64,000 nt of DNA from Paenibacillus polygoni (GCF_030263935.1 NZ_CP127162.1:1311501-1375500), one strand, 5' to 3'. Positions 8,063-18,914 are shown, counted from the stretch's first letter. Notes: generated from the letters alone by a model not told the origin. Numbers and translations: made by a program.

Positions 8063-8689
8063 ATGGGAACTACATTTTTTCTTGTAAGGCATGGAATAAA
8101 GGAAAAAGCGATTGGAGACGTTCCAATCACTGCACAAGGTATCATTCAAGCACAAACTACTGCTGAGCATATTAGTAAGATATCGATCCATGCAATCATC
8201 TCTAGTCCGCTTCGAAGATCGATAGAAACGGCAGCGTATATTGCTGCTAAAACAAATGTAGAGATCATCGTAGATGACCGTTTACGAGAGCGTGCAAACT
8301 GGGGAGATCTACCGGAACAGACATTTGAGGAATTTATTCAGATGTGGGATAAATGCACTCGGGAACCAGACTTTATTCCTCCTACAGGTGATTCTGTGAA
8401 ATCCGCTTGTAAAAGAATGTCCTCCTTATTAACGAGTCTAGCAGTACAGTATCCTTCTGGAAGTAATATTATCATTGTTACCCATGGGGGACTCATTACT
8501 GATTATATTGCGAATACATTTTCAGAGGATGTGCTCCATCATTTTCATCCCGAGTTTGTTGCAGAACAAAACAGTTTAGTATCTGAATGCTCTATTACAA
8601 CACTTACTTTTGATGGTCAAAATTATATGATTGATCGTTTTGCCTCAATAGAACATTTATTGAATGAACATGAGGAAAATACAATATGA
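8063..8689 (+). CDS. Histidine phosphatase family protein (phosphoglycerate mutase-like)
   Basis: A 208-residue protein with the RHG signature LVRHGIKEKA near the N-terminus, SSPLRRSIETA in the middle and the second catalytic His in IVTHGGLI. Members hydrolyse phosphate esters through a phosphohistidine. ATG 8063 has GAGGTGA 5 nt upstream; GTG 8054 would lie within the SD. Its stop overlaps the next gene as ATGA. Confidence 0.82.
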   Translation: MGTTFFLVRHGIKEKAIGDVPITAQGIIQAQTTAEHISKISIHAIISSPLRRSIETAAYIAAKTNVEIIVDDRLRERANWGDLPEQTFEEFIQMWDKCTREPDFIPPTGDSVKSACKRMSSLLTSLAVQYPSGSNIIIVTHGGLITDYIANTFSEDVLHHFHPEFVAEQNSLVSECSITTLTFDGQNYMIDRFASIEHLLNEHEENTI

Positions 8690-9207
8690 AAATTATGGTC
8701 ATTGGTTCAAGCGGTTCCGGTAAGTCAACATTTTCACGTGAACTTGGGGAAGTATTGAATGTACCTGTGTACCATCTAGATCTCTATTACTGGAAGCCAG
8801 GTTGGATCGAAACCCCGAAGGCTGAATGGGATGATTTTAACCGGCAATTAGTCGCGAAAGATCAGTGGATTATAGATGGACATTATGGAAGAACACTGGA
8901 TATACGGTTACAAGCAGCGGACGTTATTCTATTTTTCGATATATCACCTGTGATTACCACATACCGAGTACTCAAACGCAGAGTACAATATCATGGCAAG
9001 ACAAGACCTGATTTAAATGAAGGTTGTCCGGAGTCGATTGATTGGGCGTTTATTAAGTATGGATGGAATTTCAGGAAAGATAAGAGACCGAATATATTAA
9101 AAAAGCTAGAGGAATATGCAGATAAGAAAATCATCATTATTAATAGCCCTGGCGAAGCCCGAAGCTTATTAAATAAGATCAGAACAGATGGAATATTAGA
9201 CTTATGA
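8686..9207 (+). CDS. P-loop nucleoside/adenylate kinase-like (FlaR/topology-modulation type)
   Basis: A 173-residue protein with Walker A GSSGSGKST at residues 7-15 and the HLDLYYWKPGW and WIIDGHYGRT segments typical of proteins labelled DNA topology modulation protein FlaR. That name has little biochemical support; a small-molecule kinase is likelier. A 4-nt overlap with the phosphatase gene indicates translational coupling. Confidence 0.72.
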   Translation: MKIMVIGSSGSGKSTFSRELGEVLNVPVYHLDLYYWKPGWIETPKAEWDDFNRQLVAKDQWIIDGHYGRTLDIRLQAADVILFFDISPVITTYRVLKRRVQYHGKTRPDLNEGCPESIDWAFIKYGWNFRKDKRPNILKKLEEYADKKIIIINSPGEARSLLNKIRTDGILDL

Positions 9208-9213
9208 TGAGAG

Positions 9214-10254
9214 GTGATTTCCATACAATTTAGTATACTGAATCAATATGTATCTGAGATCCAGAGGCAGATTAATGCTACAGCCGCTGCAACATATATT
9301 ATTCAAAACGATGTAGTCGTTAATGAGTGGTATTCAGGACGGCATGACTCATTCAGTTCATCTAGAATGGTTGATGCAGAGTCCCAATTTAATGTGGCTT
9401 CTGTTAGAAAGACTTACCTCGGATTTGCAATTAGTTTGCTTATCGAATCTGGAATGATTCACAGCATAGATGATGAAGTTGAACTATACATAAACGAAGC
9501 TCCAGATCTGGTAAAGGGAATAACGATACGGCATTGTTTAACTCATACGCATGGTCTGGATATTCGTGAAGGGAAGGTAGTGAGCTCTTTTTTGCCTGGT
9601 ACAGACTGGGCTTATACGAATACGGGTATTAACCTTCTAATTGAGTTGGTTCAATGTGTAACAGGCACATCACTAGCCGACTATATTCAACATACATTAT
9701 TAGAACCAGCGGGACTAGTTGAGACGGGCTGGCGAACTCAGTATGAAGAACGATTAATCTATAATTACTATCGTGACGAGGATAATTGTGTGGGACCGAA
9801 TGACAGTCCTGCAGGGGAGCAGAGTAATCTATTTGTCAGTGCCAGGGAATTAGCATTGTGGGGGAATCTGCATCTTAACAAAGGGAAAATGCAGGGTAAA
9901 CAGGTCTTTCCAGAATCTATTTTTGATAGAATTACAACTACTCAAACACCAGAGACATTGCCATCTCATTTACCGAGACAGGGCTTCATTTGGTGGCTGC
10001 AAAGAAGCAAATCACCCTTAAATCAAATAGGCAGTAATGTACCTGAAGGGTCATATCAAGTTCTTGGTATAACCGGATGTGCTTGTCTGGTCATTCCTAA
10101 ATATCAAGCGGTAGCGGTACGGATGTATAATCAAGTACACAACAAGAGTGGTTATAACTATTTGGAGGATATAAGAGAGTTTGGAAATAAAGTGATTGAG
10201 GCATTGGATATGAATTCAGAAGAGGTAATTGGAAAGGCCGGAAAGATATATTGA
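9214..10254 (+). CDS. Serine hydrolase, beta-lactamase/DD-peptidase fold
   Basis: About 345 residues with the class C beta-lactamase-like layout: SVRKTYLGFA (Ser-x-x-Lys nucleophile motif, about residue 64), a Tyr-containing WAYTNTGINLL motif near residue 132 and a C-terminal third-motif region. There is no signal peptide, so it is probably a cytoplasmic esterase or peptidase rather than a secreted beta-lactamase. GTG 9214 is the only standard start near the N-terminus, but it lies inside AGAGGTGAT. The codon at normal distance from that SD is ATA 9223, so the real start may be ATA. Confidence 0.75.
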   Translation: MISIQFSILNQYVSEIQRQINATAAATYIIQNDVVVNEWYSGRHDSFSSSRMVDAESQFNVASVRKTYLGFAISLLIESGMIHSIDDEVELYINEAPDLVKGITIRHCLTHTHGLDIREGKVVSSFLPGTDWAYTNTGINLLIELVQCVTGTSLADYIQHTLLEPAGLVETGWRTQYEERLIYNYYRDEDNCVGPNDSPAGEQSNLFVSARELALWGNLHLNKGKMQGKQVFPESIFDRITTTQTPETLPSHLPRQGFIWWLQRSKSPLNQIGSNVPEGSYQVLGITGCACLVIPKYQAVAVRMYNQVHNKSGYNYLEDIREFGNKVIEALDMNSEEVIGKAGKIY

Positions 10255-10321
10255 AGTTCAGATCTGGGATGATGATGTGATTAAGAGATATCAATAACCT
10301 TACATGACGAAGGAGTATCCT

Positions 10322-10936
10322 ATGAACGCACAAGAATTAGCAATACAAGCTTGTGAAATTTCTAAAGAATATCTCAAACCAGGCATTTCCGAAAAACAAT
10401 TTGCAGATATCTGTGAAAAAATAATGTATTCTCTAGGAGCAGAAGATGTATGGTACCCCATGCTTGTCAATTTCAATACGAATTCGAGATATTGCACCCG
10501 GGCGAACCATTTACCCTCTGATGATGTTTATTTATTGAAGGATGACATAGTACTGATCGATTTTAGCCCAAAGGTAAACGGTTATTGGGGGGATTATTCA
10601 GAAACCATCGTGATTGGTGAAAATGAAGCATATTCCCGTCTTGCAGCAGACGCAAAGTTTATTTTTGATCAGACCTTTGATTACGCAAAAAGATGTAATA
10701 CTATCGGAGAATTATTTACCTTTTGTGAGAGCCTAATAGGATCAATGGGCTATCAATTACTAGACCCAAATGGGAATATTGGACATTCCATTGAAGACGA
10801 GAACAACCAAGCAAAGAGGATATTTATAAGTCTCGACAACAGCAATACGTTATTAAGAGGAAAAAGGTGGGCCATTGAACCTCATATAGGCAAAGGTAAC
10901 TATGGGGCAAAGTTTGAAAATGTAATAAACCTTTGA
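10322..10936 (+). CDS. M24 family metallopeptidase (Xaa-Pro aminopeptidase-like)
   Basis: A 204-residue pita-bread-fold protein without the usual N-terminal creatinase domain. Metal ligands can be placed: Asp in VLIDFSPKVNGYWGDYSE (two Asp), His in NIGHSIED, Glu in WAIEPHIG and Glu in KFENVI. The expected five ligands are therefore present. It probably acts on peptides or has a derived role. ATG 10322 follows AAGGAG at 6 nt. Confidence 0.75.
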   Translation: MNAQELAIQACEISKEYLKPGISEKQFADICEKIMYSLGAEDVWYPMLVNFNTNSRYCTRANHLPSDDVYLLKDDIVLIDFSPKVNGYWGDYSETIVIGENEAYSRLAADAKFIFDQTFDYAKRCNTIGELFTFCESLIGSMGYQLLDPNGNIGHSIEDENNQAKRIFISLDNSNTLLRGKRWAIEPHIGKGNYGAKFENVINL

Positions 10937-10987
10937 TTAATCATCATCATAGCAGTTAGGAACTTTAGATAATATAAATTAAAGGAT

Positions 10988-11347
10988 ATGGTTGAGATTA
11001 TAAAAAGAAGAGTGCTACTTATTTTCATGGCGATAATTATCATTACTGTTGTCTTAACACCCATCACATACGTGCAGGTAAACAAATACAAATACGCGGA
11101 TAGAGTAACGAATTATCTATTGGAAGAAGAAAAATACAGCAGAGAAGATATAGAATCGGTAAAAGGGGTTTGGGGAAAGAAGTTACCTTCTTTTTATACA
11201 CTCGTGACCTTTAAGGATGAACCTTACGTGGAATATGTGTACTTTGCTCATAATGAAATTATGCAATTTGACTATCGATTGACTGAAGAAGGTAAGGAAA
11301 AAGGTGTGACGAAATCAAAGCTGAAACATTATGTACCCCATAATTAG
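10988..11347 (+). CDS. DUF3139 family membrane-anchored protein
   Basis: A 119-residue protein: Lys/Arg-rich N-terminus, one hydrophobic segment (about residues 9-29), then an extracytoplasmic domain with SVKGVWGKKLPSFYTLVTF and VEYVYFAHNEIMQFDYR, as in DUF3139 proteins of Bacillaceae. Function unknown. The start is uncertain: AAAGGA lies only 1 nt before ATG 10988, and no later ATG precedes the hydrophobic segment. Confidence 0.7.
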   Translation: MVEIIKRRVLLIFMAIIIITVVLTPITYVQVNKYKYADRVTNYLLEEEKYSREDIESVKGVWGKKLPSFYTLVTFKDEPYVEYVYFAHNEIMQFDYRLTEEGKEKGVTKSKLKHYVPHN

Positions 11348-11361
11348 AGGAGGGTGTTCCC

Positions 11362-11757
11362 ATGATTATTTATTCAGAGGAAAAAGTACAGAATGCGAGC
11401 GATGTAGCCCAAGTTTTTAAAAATTCCGGAATTAAACGACCTCATGAAGACTACGAAAGAATACAAAGAATGATAGATAACGCGGATCTATTCATTACAG
11501 CTTGGACGAACGGGAAAATGATCGGAGTGGCAAGAGCGATAACGGATTATTCGTATTGCTGCTATTTATCTGATCTAGCAGTAGATTCAGCCTACCAAAA
11601 GGATGGAATTGGAACAGAACTGGTCCGTCGTGTACAAACTCTAATTGGCGATGAGTGTTCTTTGGTACTTCTTTCTGCACCGGGAGCAGTAGAGTATTAC
11701 CCTCGAATAGGATTTGAAAAAGCAGATCATGCGTTTGTAATGAAAAGAAAGAAATAA
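11362..11757 (+). CDS. GNAT family N-acetyltransferase
   Basis: A 131-residue compact GNAT. The acetyl-CoA segment is CYLSDLAVDSAYQKDGIGTE (about residues 70-89), with an R/Q-x-x-G-x-G variant loop, and the C-terminal strand is YYPRIGFEKADHAF. It has strong SD GGAGGG. Such small GNATs are close to the YitI/aminoglycoside-acetylating class by length, but the substrate is unknown. Confidence 0.82.
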   Translation: MIIYSEEKVQNASDVAQVFKNSGIKRPHEDYERIQRMIDNADLFITAWTNGKMIGVARAITDYSYCCYLSDLAVDSAYQKDGIGTELVRRVQTLIGDECSLVLLSAPGAVEYYPRIGFEKADHAFVMKRKK

Positions 11758-11806
11758 TCAGAAACCACACATAGACTAACATAAAATATATTAAAGGGTG
11801 AAAAAC

Positions 11807-12190
11807 ATGTCTCATCAAGGTTTTACGAACTGTCTTCAAATGTTCCCAAGCACGGATATGGACAAAACAGCAGCATTTTATGTAAACATCGGTTTTCGGG
11901 AAGTGCGTTATCTTGATTCGGAAGAGCCTCATATTTGTCTGTATAAAGATCGAATTGAAATTGTTTTAACCCAATCAAATAATGAAAAGATCGTTCCGAA
12001 TCGAGAAATGCATGGCTACGGTTATGATGCTTATTTTATAACAGATAACCAAGAGCAAATGGAGAAGGATCTCGGTAATTTAGGCGTAACGATTGTAAGG
12101 CCGCTGACCACGACCGACTATAACAATAAGGAGTTTGTATTTGAAGATATTGACCGGCGATGGATTGCAGTTGGCAAGAAACAACAATGA
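11807..12190 (+). CDS. VOC family protein (glyoxalase/bleomycin-resistance fold)
   Basis: About 127 residues with two beta-alpha-beta-beta-beta modules: FYVNIGFREVRYLDSEEPHI and the C-terminal YNNKEFVFEDIDRRWIAV. The second half keeps the family's ExxDxxG-like pattern. Members include bleomycin-binding proteins, FosA/FosB and dioxygenases; the exact role is not determinable. ATG 11807 is preceded by AAAGGGTGA; GTG 11798 lies within it. Confidence 0.8.
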   Translation: MSHQGFTNCLQMFPSTDMDKTAAFYVNIGFREVRYLDSEEPHICLYKDRIEIVLTQSNNEKIVPNREMHGYGYDAYFITDNQEQMEKDLGNLGVTIVRPLTTTDYNNKEFVFEDIDRRWIAVGKKQQ

Positions 12191-12267
12191 AGGTAGGGAA
12201 ATCAGCTGAAGAGTAGTAAGTTTCTATGGTTTCTATGTTGGCATATGAAGCTCAGGGAGGTGGACTA

Positions 12268-13053
12268 ATGAAACATTTTACTTTTGATATTCCTATGGTA
12301 AAAAGAGTCTATAAAAAGACGCATCGTGACTTATCTTTGTACATTAGCACACCGGAATCAGAAGGAGAAAATAGACCGGCTTTATTATTTTTTAATGGTG
12401 GAAGTTTCAAGAAAGATCCAATAACTCCAGACCAATTTCAGTATCAAGCTAAACATTTTTCAAGTAAAGGGATTGTAAGTATTTGTGTTGATTATCGGAA
12501 TGGATCGGATGAGGATTTCACACCTGTACAAGCGATTTGTGATGTGAAATCCAGCATTCGGTGGGTTAAGGATCACCACCTAGAGTTAGGGATAGATCCG
12601 AATCGTATTATGGTGTGCGGTGCATCGGCGGGCGGATATATTACCGTTTCGGCTTTCATGTTCCCAGAGATCGATGATGAAATGAATAAGGTAACCGATT
12701 ATAACGTGAGCGAGCTGATTATTTTTGCGGCGGGTATGGATGCCGTTGATATTACAACTCGGCTTTTTCCTGATTTGGTGCCTATGTCGTTAGCGTTCTC
12801 GCCTAAGCATCATATCAAGCATTGTTTACCGCGGACCCTGTGGATGTGTGGGACTGGGGATGTTCTATATGAAGAAAATAAAGAATTCATCTACCAGATG
12901 AAGGAAGCTGGAAATGATATAAGGTTTTTGACCTATGATGGTATGGAGCATGGATTTTTTAATTACGGAAGGCATGAGAACCTGTATTTTGAAAAAACAA
13001 CAAAAGATATAGAGAACTACCTAAAGGAAATGCATTATATCCTGGCAGATTAA
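12268..13053 (+). CDS. Alpha/beta hydrolase, acetylesterase-like
   Basis: A 261-residue HSL/acetylesterase-type hydrolase. It shows an oxyanion-hole motif FFNGGSF (HGG variant), VDYRNG, the nucleophile elbow GASAGG (about residue 124) and a C-terminal catalytic His in MEHGFFN. It is predicted to hydrolyse small esters in the cytoplasm. ATG 12268 follows AGGGAGGTG; the upstream GTG-type starts lack SDs. Confidence 0.82.
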   Translation: MKHFTFDIPMVKRVYKKTHRDLSLYISTPESEGENRPALLFFNGGSFKKDPITPDQFQYQAKHFSSKGIVSICVDYRNGSDEDFTPVQAICDVKSSIRWVKDHHLELGIDPNRIMVCGASAGGYITVSAFMFPEIDDEMNKVTDYNVSELIIFAAGMDAVDITTRLFPDLVPMSLAFSPKHHIKHCLPRTLWMCGTGDVLYEENKEFIYQMKEAGNDIRFLTYDGMEHGFFNYGRHENLYFEKTTKDIENYLKEMHYILAD

Positions 13054-13101
13054 AGGCGTTACCTCTACATAATATCTAATAAAGGAAAAGAGGGTTGTTA
13101 T

Positions 13102-13575
13102 ATGAGCTATCAGTTCAATCGAGAATGGCTTGTTAAGAAATTTCAGGAGATAGAGAGACGGATTCTCCTTGTCGTGGAACAGCTCAGTGAGGAAGAATTG
13201 AATTGGAAACCGAATGAGCAGAGTCATAGTATTACTAATTTAGTCCTTCATATAGAAGGGAATATAAAAGAAAGAATCGCCAAGGGAATATTAAAACAAA
13301 ACATAGTCCGAGATCGGGAAGCTGAATTTTCAGCTGTATTTATTTCGAAGGCCGAGTTAACTACAAGAGTAAAAGAAAATTTCAAATCTTTAACGGATAT
13401 CGTGAGTAAACTGACAGATCGGGAATTAGAGCAAACGCAATTAGTCAGGAATAAGGAACGAACCAATATAGACATGTTGCATCAATGCGCAGCTCATTAT
13501 TCCGAACATATGGGGCAGATCTTCTACATTGCGAAGCTGTGCCTAAATGAAGACTACAAATCAACTTCTATCTAA
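13102..13575 (+). CDS. DinB-like / DUF1572 four-helix protein
   Basis: A 157-residue helical protein with the DinB/YfiT metal-site pattern: His in LVLHIEGNIKERI, and two His in HQCAAHYSEHMGQI. The family covers thiol-dependent transferases such as bacillithiol S-transferases. It is one of three DinB-like genes in the window (13102, 25618, 30129). A terminator follows. Confidence 0.78.
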   Translation: MSYQFNREWLVKKFQEIERRILLVVEQLSEEELNWKPNEQSHSITNLVLHIEGNIKERIAKGILKQNIVRDREAEFSAVFISKAELTTRVKENFKSLTDIVSKLTDRELEQTQLVRNKERTNIDMLHQCAAHYSEHMGQIFYIAKLCLNEDYKSTSI

Positions 13576-13608
13576 CGAAAGAAGACACACTTTAATATTA
13601 GTCTCTTA

Positions 13609-13652
13609 AGCAGTAAAGCGAAAACTTGATTTTTGCTGAGCTGCTTTTTTTT
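13609..13652 (+). terminator. Intrinsic terminator
   Basis: AGCAG and AGCGAAAA pair with TTTTTGCT and CTGCT, followed by eight T. It is the first clear intrinsic terminator to the right of 1391, so the upstream genes may share a long transcript. Confidence 0.75.
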
Positions 13653-13751
13653 ATTTCTAGAATAGGAAGCAAATTAGGTGAAGATAAATTCTTTCATATG
13701 GTTTAAAATACAAAATAAGGAATTTTGAAAGAGGGAGGGGGGCTTAAACGG

Positions 13752-14387
13752 ATGGCTACTGTAGGATTACTTGGAATGATTCATGATGAAGAGCTCAGAC
13801 AGGAATATCATTGTACATTACCGCTTTATAAAGAAGCAATATTAGATTTTGCCCCGGATGTGATCTGCGGTGAAGTTCATCCGCTTAGTTGGAAGAGATA
13901 CCTGCAAGATAACACGGATAAGGGATATTGGGGAGAGCCGGCAAGTGAATACGGGGATCTGATCTTACCATTATGTGAAGAAAAACAAATACAATTTATC
14001 CCGATTGATTGGTTTGAACTAGATGTATGGAATAATTTTGGTCCTTTTGTAAATTTGCCTGATGATCAGAAGAATATCTATGAATTAATGGAGAAAGATT
14101 GGTTTACAGAGCAGCTGCAAACGTCATTGCATGGAGAGATTCCATTTAACTCCAAAGAATTTGATGTGATAACAAAACAGAAATATGCATGGCTAAAGGA
14201 TCTTAATGAAAGATCATATCAACTCAGGTGGAATATTCGTAATCAGATTATGGTTGAGAGAGTGAGAAATACGTACGAGAAATATCCGGACAAAAGAATT
14301 CTATGTACAGTAGGAGCAGATCATAACTACTTTTTTGAAGAAGAATTAAGGAAGGATCCTATCGAATTTATTTATCCGATTCGGTAA
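13752..14387 (+). CDS. Uncharacterised protein, possible Tiki/EreA-ChaN superfamily
   Basis: A 211-residue cytoplasmic protein that I do not firmly recognise. Its N-terminal VGLLGMIHDEE with a following DVICGEVHP, and its C-terminal ILCTVGADHNYFFEEEL, resemble the paired Glu/His motifs of the TraB/ChaN/EreA (Tiki) superfamily. ATG 13752 follows a GAGGGAGGGG tract. The family assignment is tentative. Confidence 0.6.
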   Translation: MATVGLLGMIHDEELRQEYHCTLPLYKEAILDFAPDVICGEVHPLSWKRYLQDNTDKGYWGEPASEYGDLILPLCEEKQIQFIPIDWFELDVWNNFGPFVNLPDDQKNIYELMEKDWFTEQLQTSLHGEIPFNSKEFDVITKQKYAWLKDLNERSYQLRWNIRNQIMVERVRNTYEKYPDKRILCTVGADHNYFFEEELRKDPIEFIYPIR

Positions 14388-14423
14388 TAAGCGTGAAACA
14401 AATAGGATGATGGAGGCATAATC

Positions 14424-15107
14424 ATGGCGACTTGGGTTACTCATTTTAGAATTGCTGAGAGATTAATAGACTTGGGGTTACCTGTGAGTAAAGAAGAATT
14501 TTTAGTAGGGAATATTGGTCCGGATTGTGGGATTTACCGTGAGGGAGCAGGATTCATTCCACCAAAAGAAGCAACTCATTTTCAAATCGATAGAAAAATA
14601 GACGCAGACTTATTTTATAATCAGTACCTTCTTCATCATGAGAAAGATATTCATACGAAAAAGCAATCTTTTTATCTGGGCTATTATCTTCATCTCGTGA
14701 CCGATCAGGAGTGGAGCAAAAGTTACCAAGCTAAAAAGAAAGAACCATTATATCAAGAGATACTAGGTACACCTGAATATTGGAGTTTAGTTAAAGGGGA
14801 TTGGTATGGCATTGACTTTCAGTATTTAAATAACAACAAAGATCAACTCTTCTGGACTACATTTCAAAATATTACCGACTTTCCGGATTATTTAGATATT
14901 TTCCCGAAAGGACAAGTGGCTGAGCAGATTAGACGGATCACATCGTTTTATCTGGAAAATACAGTTCCGATTGATCATCAATTTATTTATCTCACAGAAA
15001 GTGAAGTTGATCAATTTGTAGAACATACCGTGTCTAGGATCATGGAGATACTAGATGCCCGTATAGGCACAAATAGGAGGAGAGATGAATATGATACAAT
15101 CCATTGA
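14424..15107 (+). CDS. Zinc-dependent phospholipase C-like hydrolase (PF00882-like)
   Basis: A 227-residue protein with WVTHFRIAERL at the N-terminus, GNIGPDCGIY, and the metal-site-like YYLHLVTDQEW in the middle. These are the His/Asp positions of the zinc-dependent phospholipase C/S1-P1-like fold. No signal peptide is present, so it is unlikely to be a secreted lecithinase. A paralogue with the same motifs lies at 28880. Its 3' end overlaps the RidA gene by 23 nt. Confidence 0.7.
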   Translation: MATWVTHFRIAERLIDLGLPVSKEEFLVGNIGPDCGIYREGAGFIPPKEATHFQIDRKIDADLFYNQYLLHHEKDIHTKKQSFYLGYYLHLVTDQEWSKSYQAKKKEPLYQEILGTPEYWSLVKGDWYGIDFQYLNNNKDQLFWTTFQNITDFPDYLDIFPKGQVAEQIRRITSFYLENTVPIDHQFIYLTESEVDQFVEHTVSRIMEILDARIGTNRRRDEYDTIH

Positions 15108-15546
15108 TACGAAGCTAAAAGAAATGAATATAACTTTGCCAGCTTCAAGTCATCCTGCTGCTCAGTATACAAATTATGTTATTGTTAATGGAATCATGTT
15201 TGTTTCTGGTAAAGGACCCTCTGGTCAGCCGAAAGGTAAACTTGGCTCTACATACACAACGGAAGAAGGATATGAGTTCGCTAGAACCACAGGAATTGAG
15301 ATTTTAGCTGTACTAAAAGAGGCACTAGGCAGTTTAGACAAAGTGAAACGTGTTGTGAAGATTCAAGGTTTTGTGAACGCAGAACCTGGCTTTGAAGAGC
15401 ACCATAAAGTGTTAAATGGGACATCTGATCTCATGTATGAGGTCTTTGGAGAAAAAGGAGTTCACGCAAGGTCTGTATTAGGGGCTGTATCGGTAAGAGA
15501 TAATCTTCCCATCATAGTAGATTCTATATTTGAAGTGGAAGAATAG
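15085..15546 (+). CDS. RidA family (YjgF/YER057c/UK114) protein
   Basis: A 153-residue RidA-like protein of the longer subfamily with QYTNYVIVNGIMFVSGKGP, a central VKIQGFVNAEPGFEEHHKVL and C-terminal ARSVLGAVSVRDNLPIIVD containing the conserved Arg. RidA hydrolyses reactive enamine/imine intermediates of PLP enzymes; this subfamily is less well studied. AGGAGG precedes ATG 15085, with ATG 15091 also possible. Confidence 0.87.
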   Translation: MNMIQSIDTKLKEMNITLPASSHPAAQYTNYVIVNGIMFVSGKGPSGQPKGKLGSTYTTEEGYEFARTTGIEILAVLKEALGSLDKVKRVVKIQGFVNAEPGFEEHHKVLNGTSDLMYEVFGEKGVHARSVLGAVSVRDNLPIIVDSIFEVEE

Positions 15547-15609
15547 ACAACCCGTGAAGTCTTAGAAAGTTCTATTACACTTATAAACCGAAGAGATTGG
15601 AGCTAACAC

Positions 15610-16608
15610 ATGAGTCAGAATACGATCGGAATCGATCTTGGTGGTACGAACATCAAGGCAGCTATTTTTGATGAAAAATATAAAACGGTAGTTGAAAAAA
15701 ACGTTCAAACGGAAGCAATTCATGGCCCTGCACATGTACTAAATCGAATCAAAGAAACCATCATTGAAATGTTGAAAATCTCTAATTTATCGCAATCTGA
15801 CATAAAGTGTATGGGAATGGGCATCCCCGGTCTCTTGAATCCGGATGAAGGACTCTCGATCTTCTCCCCTAATTTTCCTGGCTGGGAGAACATCCATGTT
15901 GTAAATGAGATGGAGCGTTATTTTGGCATTCCCACTTTTATCGACAATGATGTTCGTGTAAATCTTTATGGTGAGTGGCGATTTGGATCAGGTATTGGAT
16001 TCGATAATGTTGTGTTAATTACCTTAGGAACCGGATTGGGGTCAGGAATCATCAGTGGGGGCAATGTGTTGTATGGAAAGACCTCAAGTGCTGGGGAAAT
16101 AGGCCACATGAATATGTACAGACAAGGTCGCCCTTGCAAGTGTGGCAGTTCTGGGTGCCTCGGAAGATATGTTTCGGCTGTAGGCATGGTGAATACATTC
16201 ATTGAACGGCTGAATGATGGCCATCAAAGTATTATTCAAGAATGGATTCAAGAAGATCAAAGCCAAATTACGGCTAAAATGATTTCTGATGCGTATGATT
16301 TGGGAGATAGAACAGCAATGGATGTGATGCAAGAGACGGGGAGAATCTTAGGATTCGGCCTCTCTAACGTCATTAATTTATACAATCCTGAAGTGATTAT
16401 TGTCGGCGGGGGCATGTCTGCTGCTGGAGATCGATTGCTGAATGTTGTTCGGGAGACAACTGCTAAGCATGCATTAAAGCTATCCAACGAAGCATGTAAG
16501 ATTCAGGAAGCTCAGTTGGGCGGAAAAGCAGGCATGATTGGTGCAGCTGTATACGCAAATGAACGTATTACCAAGAAGCTCTCCAATAGAATTGAAATAG
16601 AAACCTGA
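15610..16608 (+). CDS. glcK: ROK family glucokinase/sugar kinase
   Basis: A 332-residue ROK kinase. ATP-phosphate motif GIDLGGTNIKAA is at residues 6-17, the catalytic Asp lies in FIDNDVRVN, GTGLGSGIISGG follows, and the zinc motif is CKCGSSGC, where the usual following CxE Glu is Gly (GCLGRY). It phosphorylates glucose or a related hexose with ATP at the entry to glycolysis. No transporter is adjacent, so a housekeeping glucokinase is plausible; the exact sugar is inferred. Confidence 0.82.
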   Translation: MSQNTIGIDLGGTNIKAAIFDEKYKTVVEKNVQTEAIHGPAHVLNRIKETIIEMLKISNLSQSDIKCMGMGIPGLLNPDEGLSIFSPNFPGWENIHVVNEMERYFGIPTFIDNDVRVNLYGEWRFGSGIGFDNVVLITLGTGLGSGIISGGNVLYGKTSSAGEIGHMNMYRQGRPCKCGSSGCLGRYVSAVGMVNTFIERLNDGHQSIIQEWIQEDQSQITAKMISDAYDLGDRTAMDVMQETGRILGFGLSNVINLYNPEVIIVGGGMSAAGDRLLNVVRETTAKHALKLSNEACKIQEAQLGGKAGMIGAAVYANERITKKLSNRIEIET

Positions 16609-16630
16609 TTTGTGATGAGGGGGAGAAGCA

Positions 16631-17143
16631 GTGAAAACGTCAGAAACATCTAATTCATCCATTGTTATTAGATCCGCTTCATTATCAGAAGCACCCATCA
16701 TTCTAAACCTGTGGCAAAATTCAGCTAAGTGGCTTAATTCGAAAGGAATATACCAGTGGCGCCCGGAGTTTTTTAATGTCGATCAAGTTATAGAATTTCT
16801 AACCAATGGTTCTGACGTTTATATTGCTGAGCTAAATTCGGAAGCAGTGGGAACTTATATTATTACATGGTCAGACCCGTATATCTGGGGGGAACTGGAT
16901 AATAATGATTCAGGATATATTCACCGATTTGCAGTAAATAGAGATTACATAGGAAAGAAAATTGGATATACCCTCCTAAAAACCGCGGAACAGCAGATTA
17001 AAACCAAAGGGAAAACTTTTGTAAGACTGGACTGCATGGCCGCTAACAACAAGCTAAATGCATACTATCAAGATTATGGCTTTAATTATATAAGAACGAT
17101 AAATGGAGAAGGATGGAGCGCTAATCTGTATGAAAAGCAGTAA
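16631..17143 (+). CDS. GNAT family N-acetyltransferase
   Basis: A 170-residue GNAT. N-terminal IVIRSASLSEAPIILNLW, acetyl-CoA segment YIHRFAVNRDYIGKKIGYTL (about residues 95-114), and C-terminal NNKLNAYYQDYGFNYIRT. GTG start with GGGGAGAAG upstream. The substrate is unknown. It directly follows the ROK kinase gene. Confidence 0.83.
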   Translation: MKTSETSNSSIVIRSASLSEAPIILNLWQNSAKWLNSKGIYQWRPEFFNVDQVIEFLTNGSDVYIAELNSEAVGTYIITWSDPYIWGELDNNDSGYIHRFAVNRDYIGKKIGYTLLKTAEQQIKTKGKTFVRLDCMAANNKLNAYYQDYGFNYIRTINGEGWSANLYEKQ

Positions 17144-17266
17144 AAATGCAGTGATTTAGCGGTAATAAGGTAACATGATAAGTACTATAGAACATTTTAA
17201 TAACGTTATAAAAAACATTTTATGGATTTTTATCTCGTATTTTATTTTGTTATCCTGTATATTTAA

Positions 17267-18724
<1,458 letters not shown>

Positions 18725-18765
18725 TAAAATGATAGTAAAGCTGTTATCAGCTGGTTAAGAATAAA

Positions 18766-18792
18766 GCCGTCTTCCATAGGAAGGCGGTTTTT
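18766..18792 (+). terminator. Intrinsic terminator of gdhA
   Basis: CCGTCTTCC pairs with GGAAGGCGG (one G-T pair) around an ATAG loop, followed by a T-rich tract. Confidence 0.8.
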
Positions 18793-18914
18793 AATTCTAA
18801 ATTTTCATGTGAACGGAATGGAAATTTCCATTTTAATGATTAGATAGAGGGTTTTTACAGACAGGTCAAGAAGTATAGAGGTTATCGCTAAAACTGTACG
18901 AAGGGAGGAAGAGA

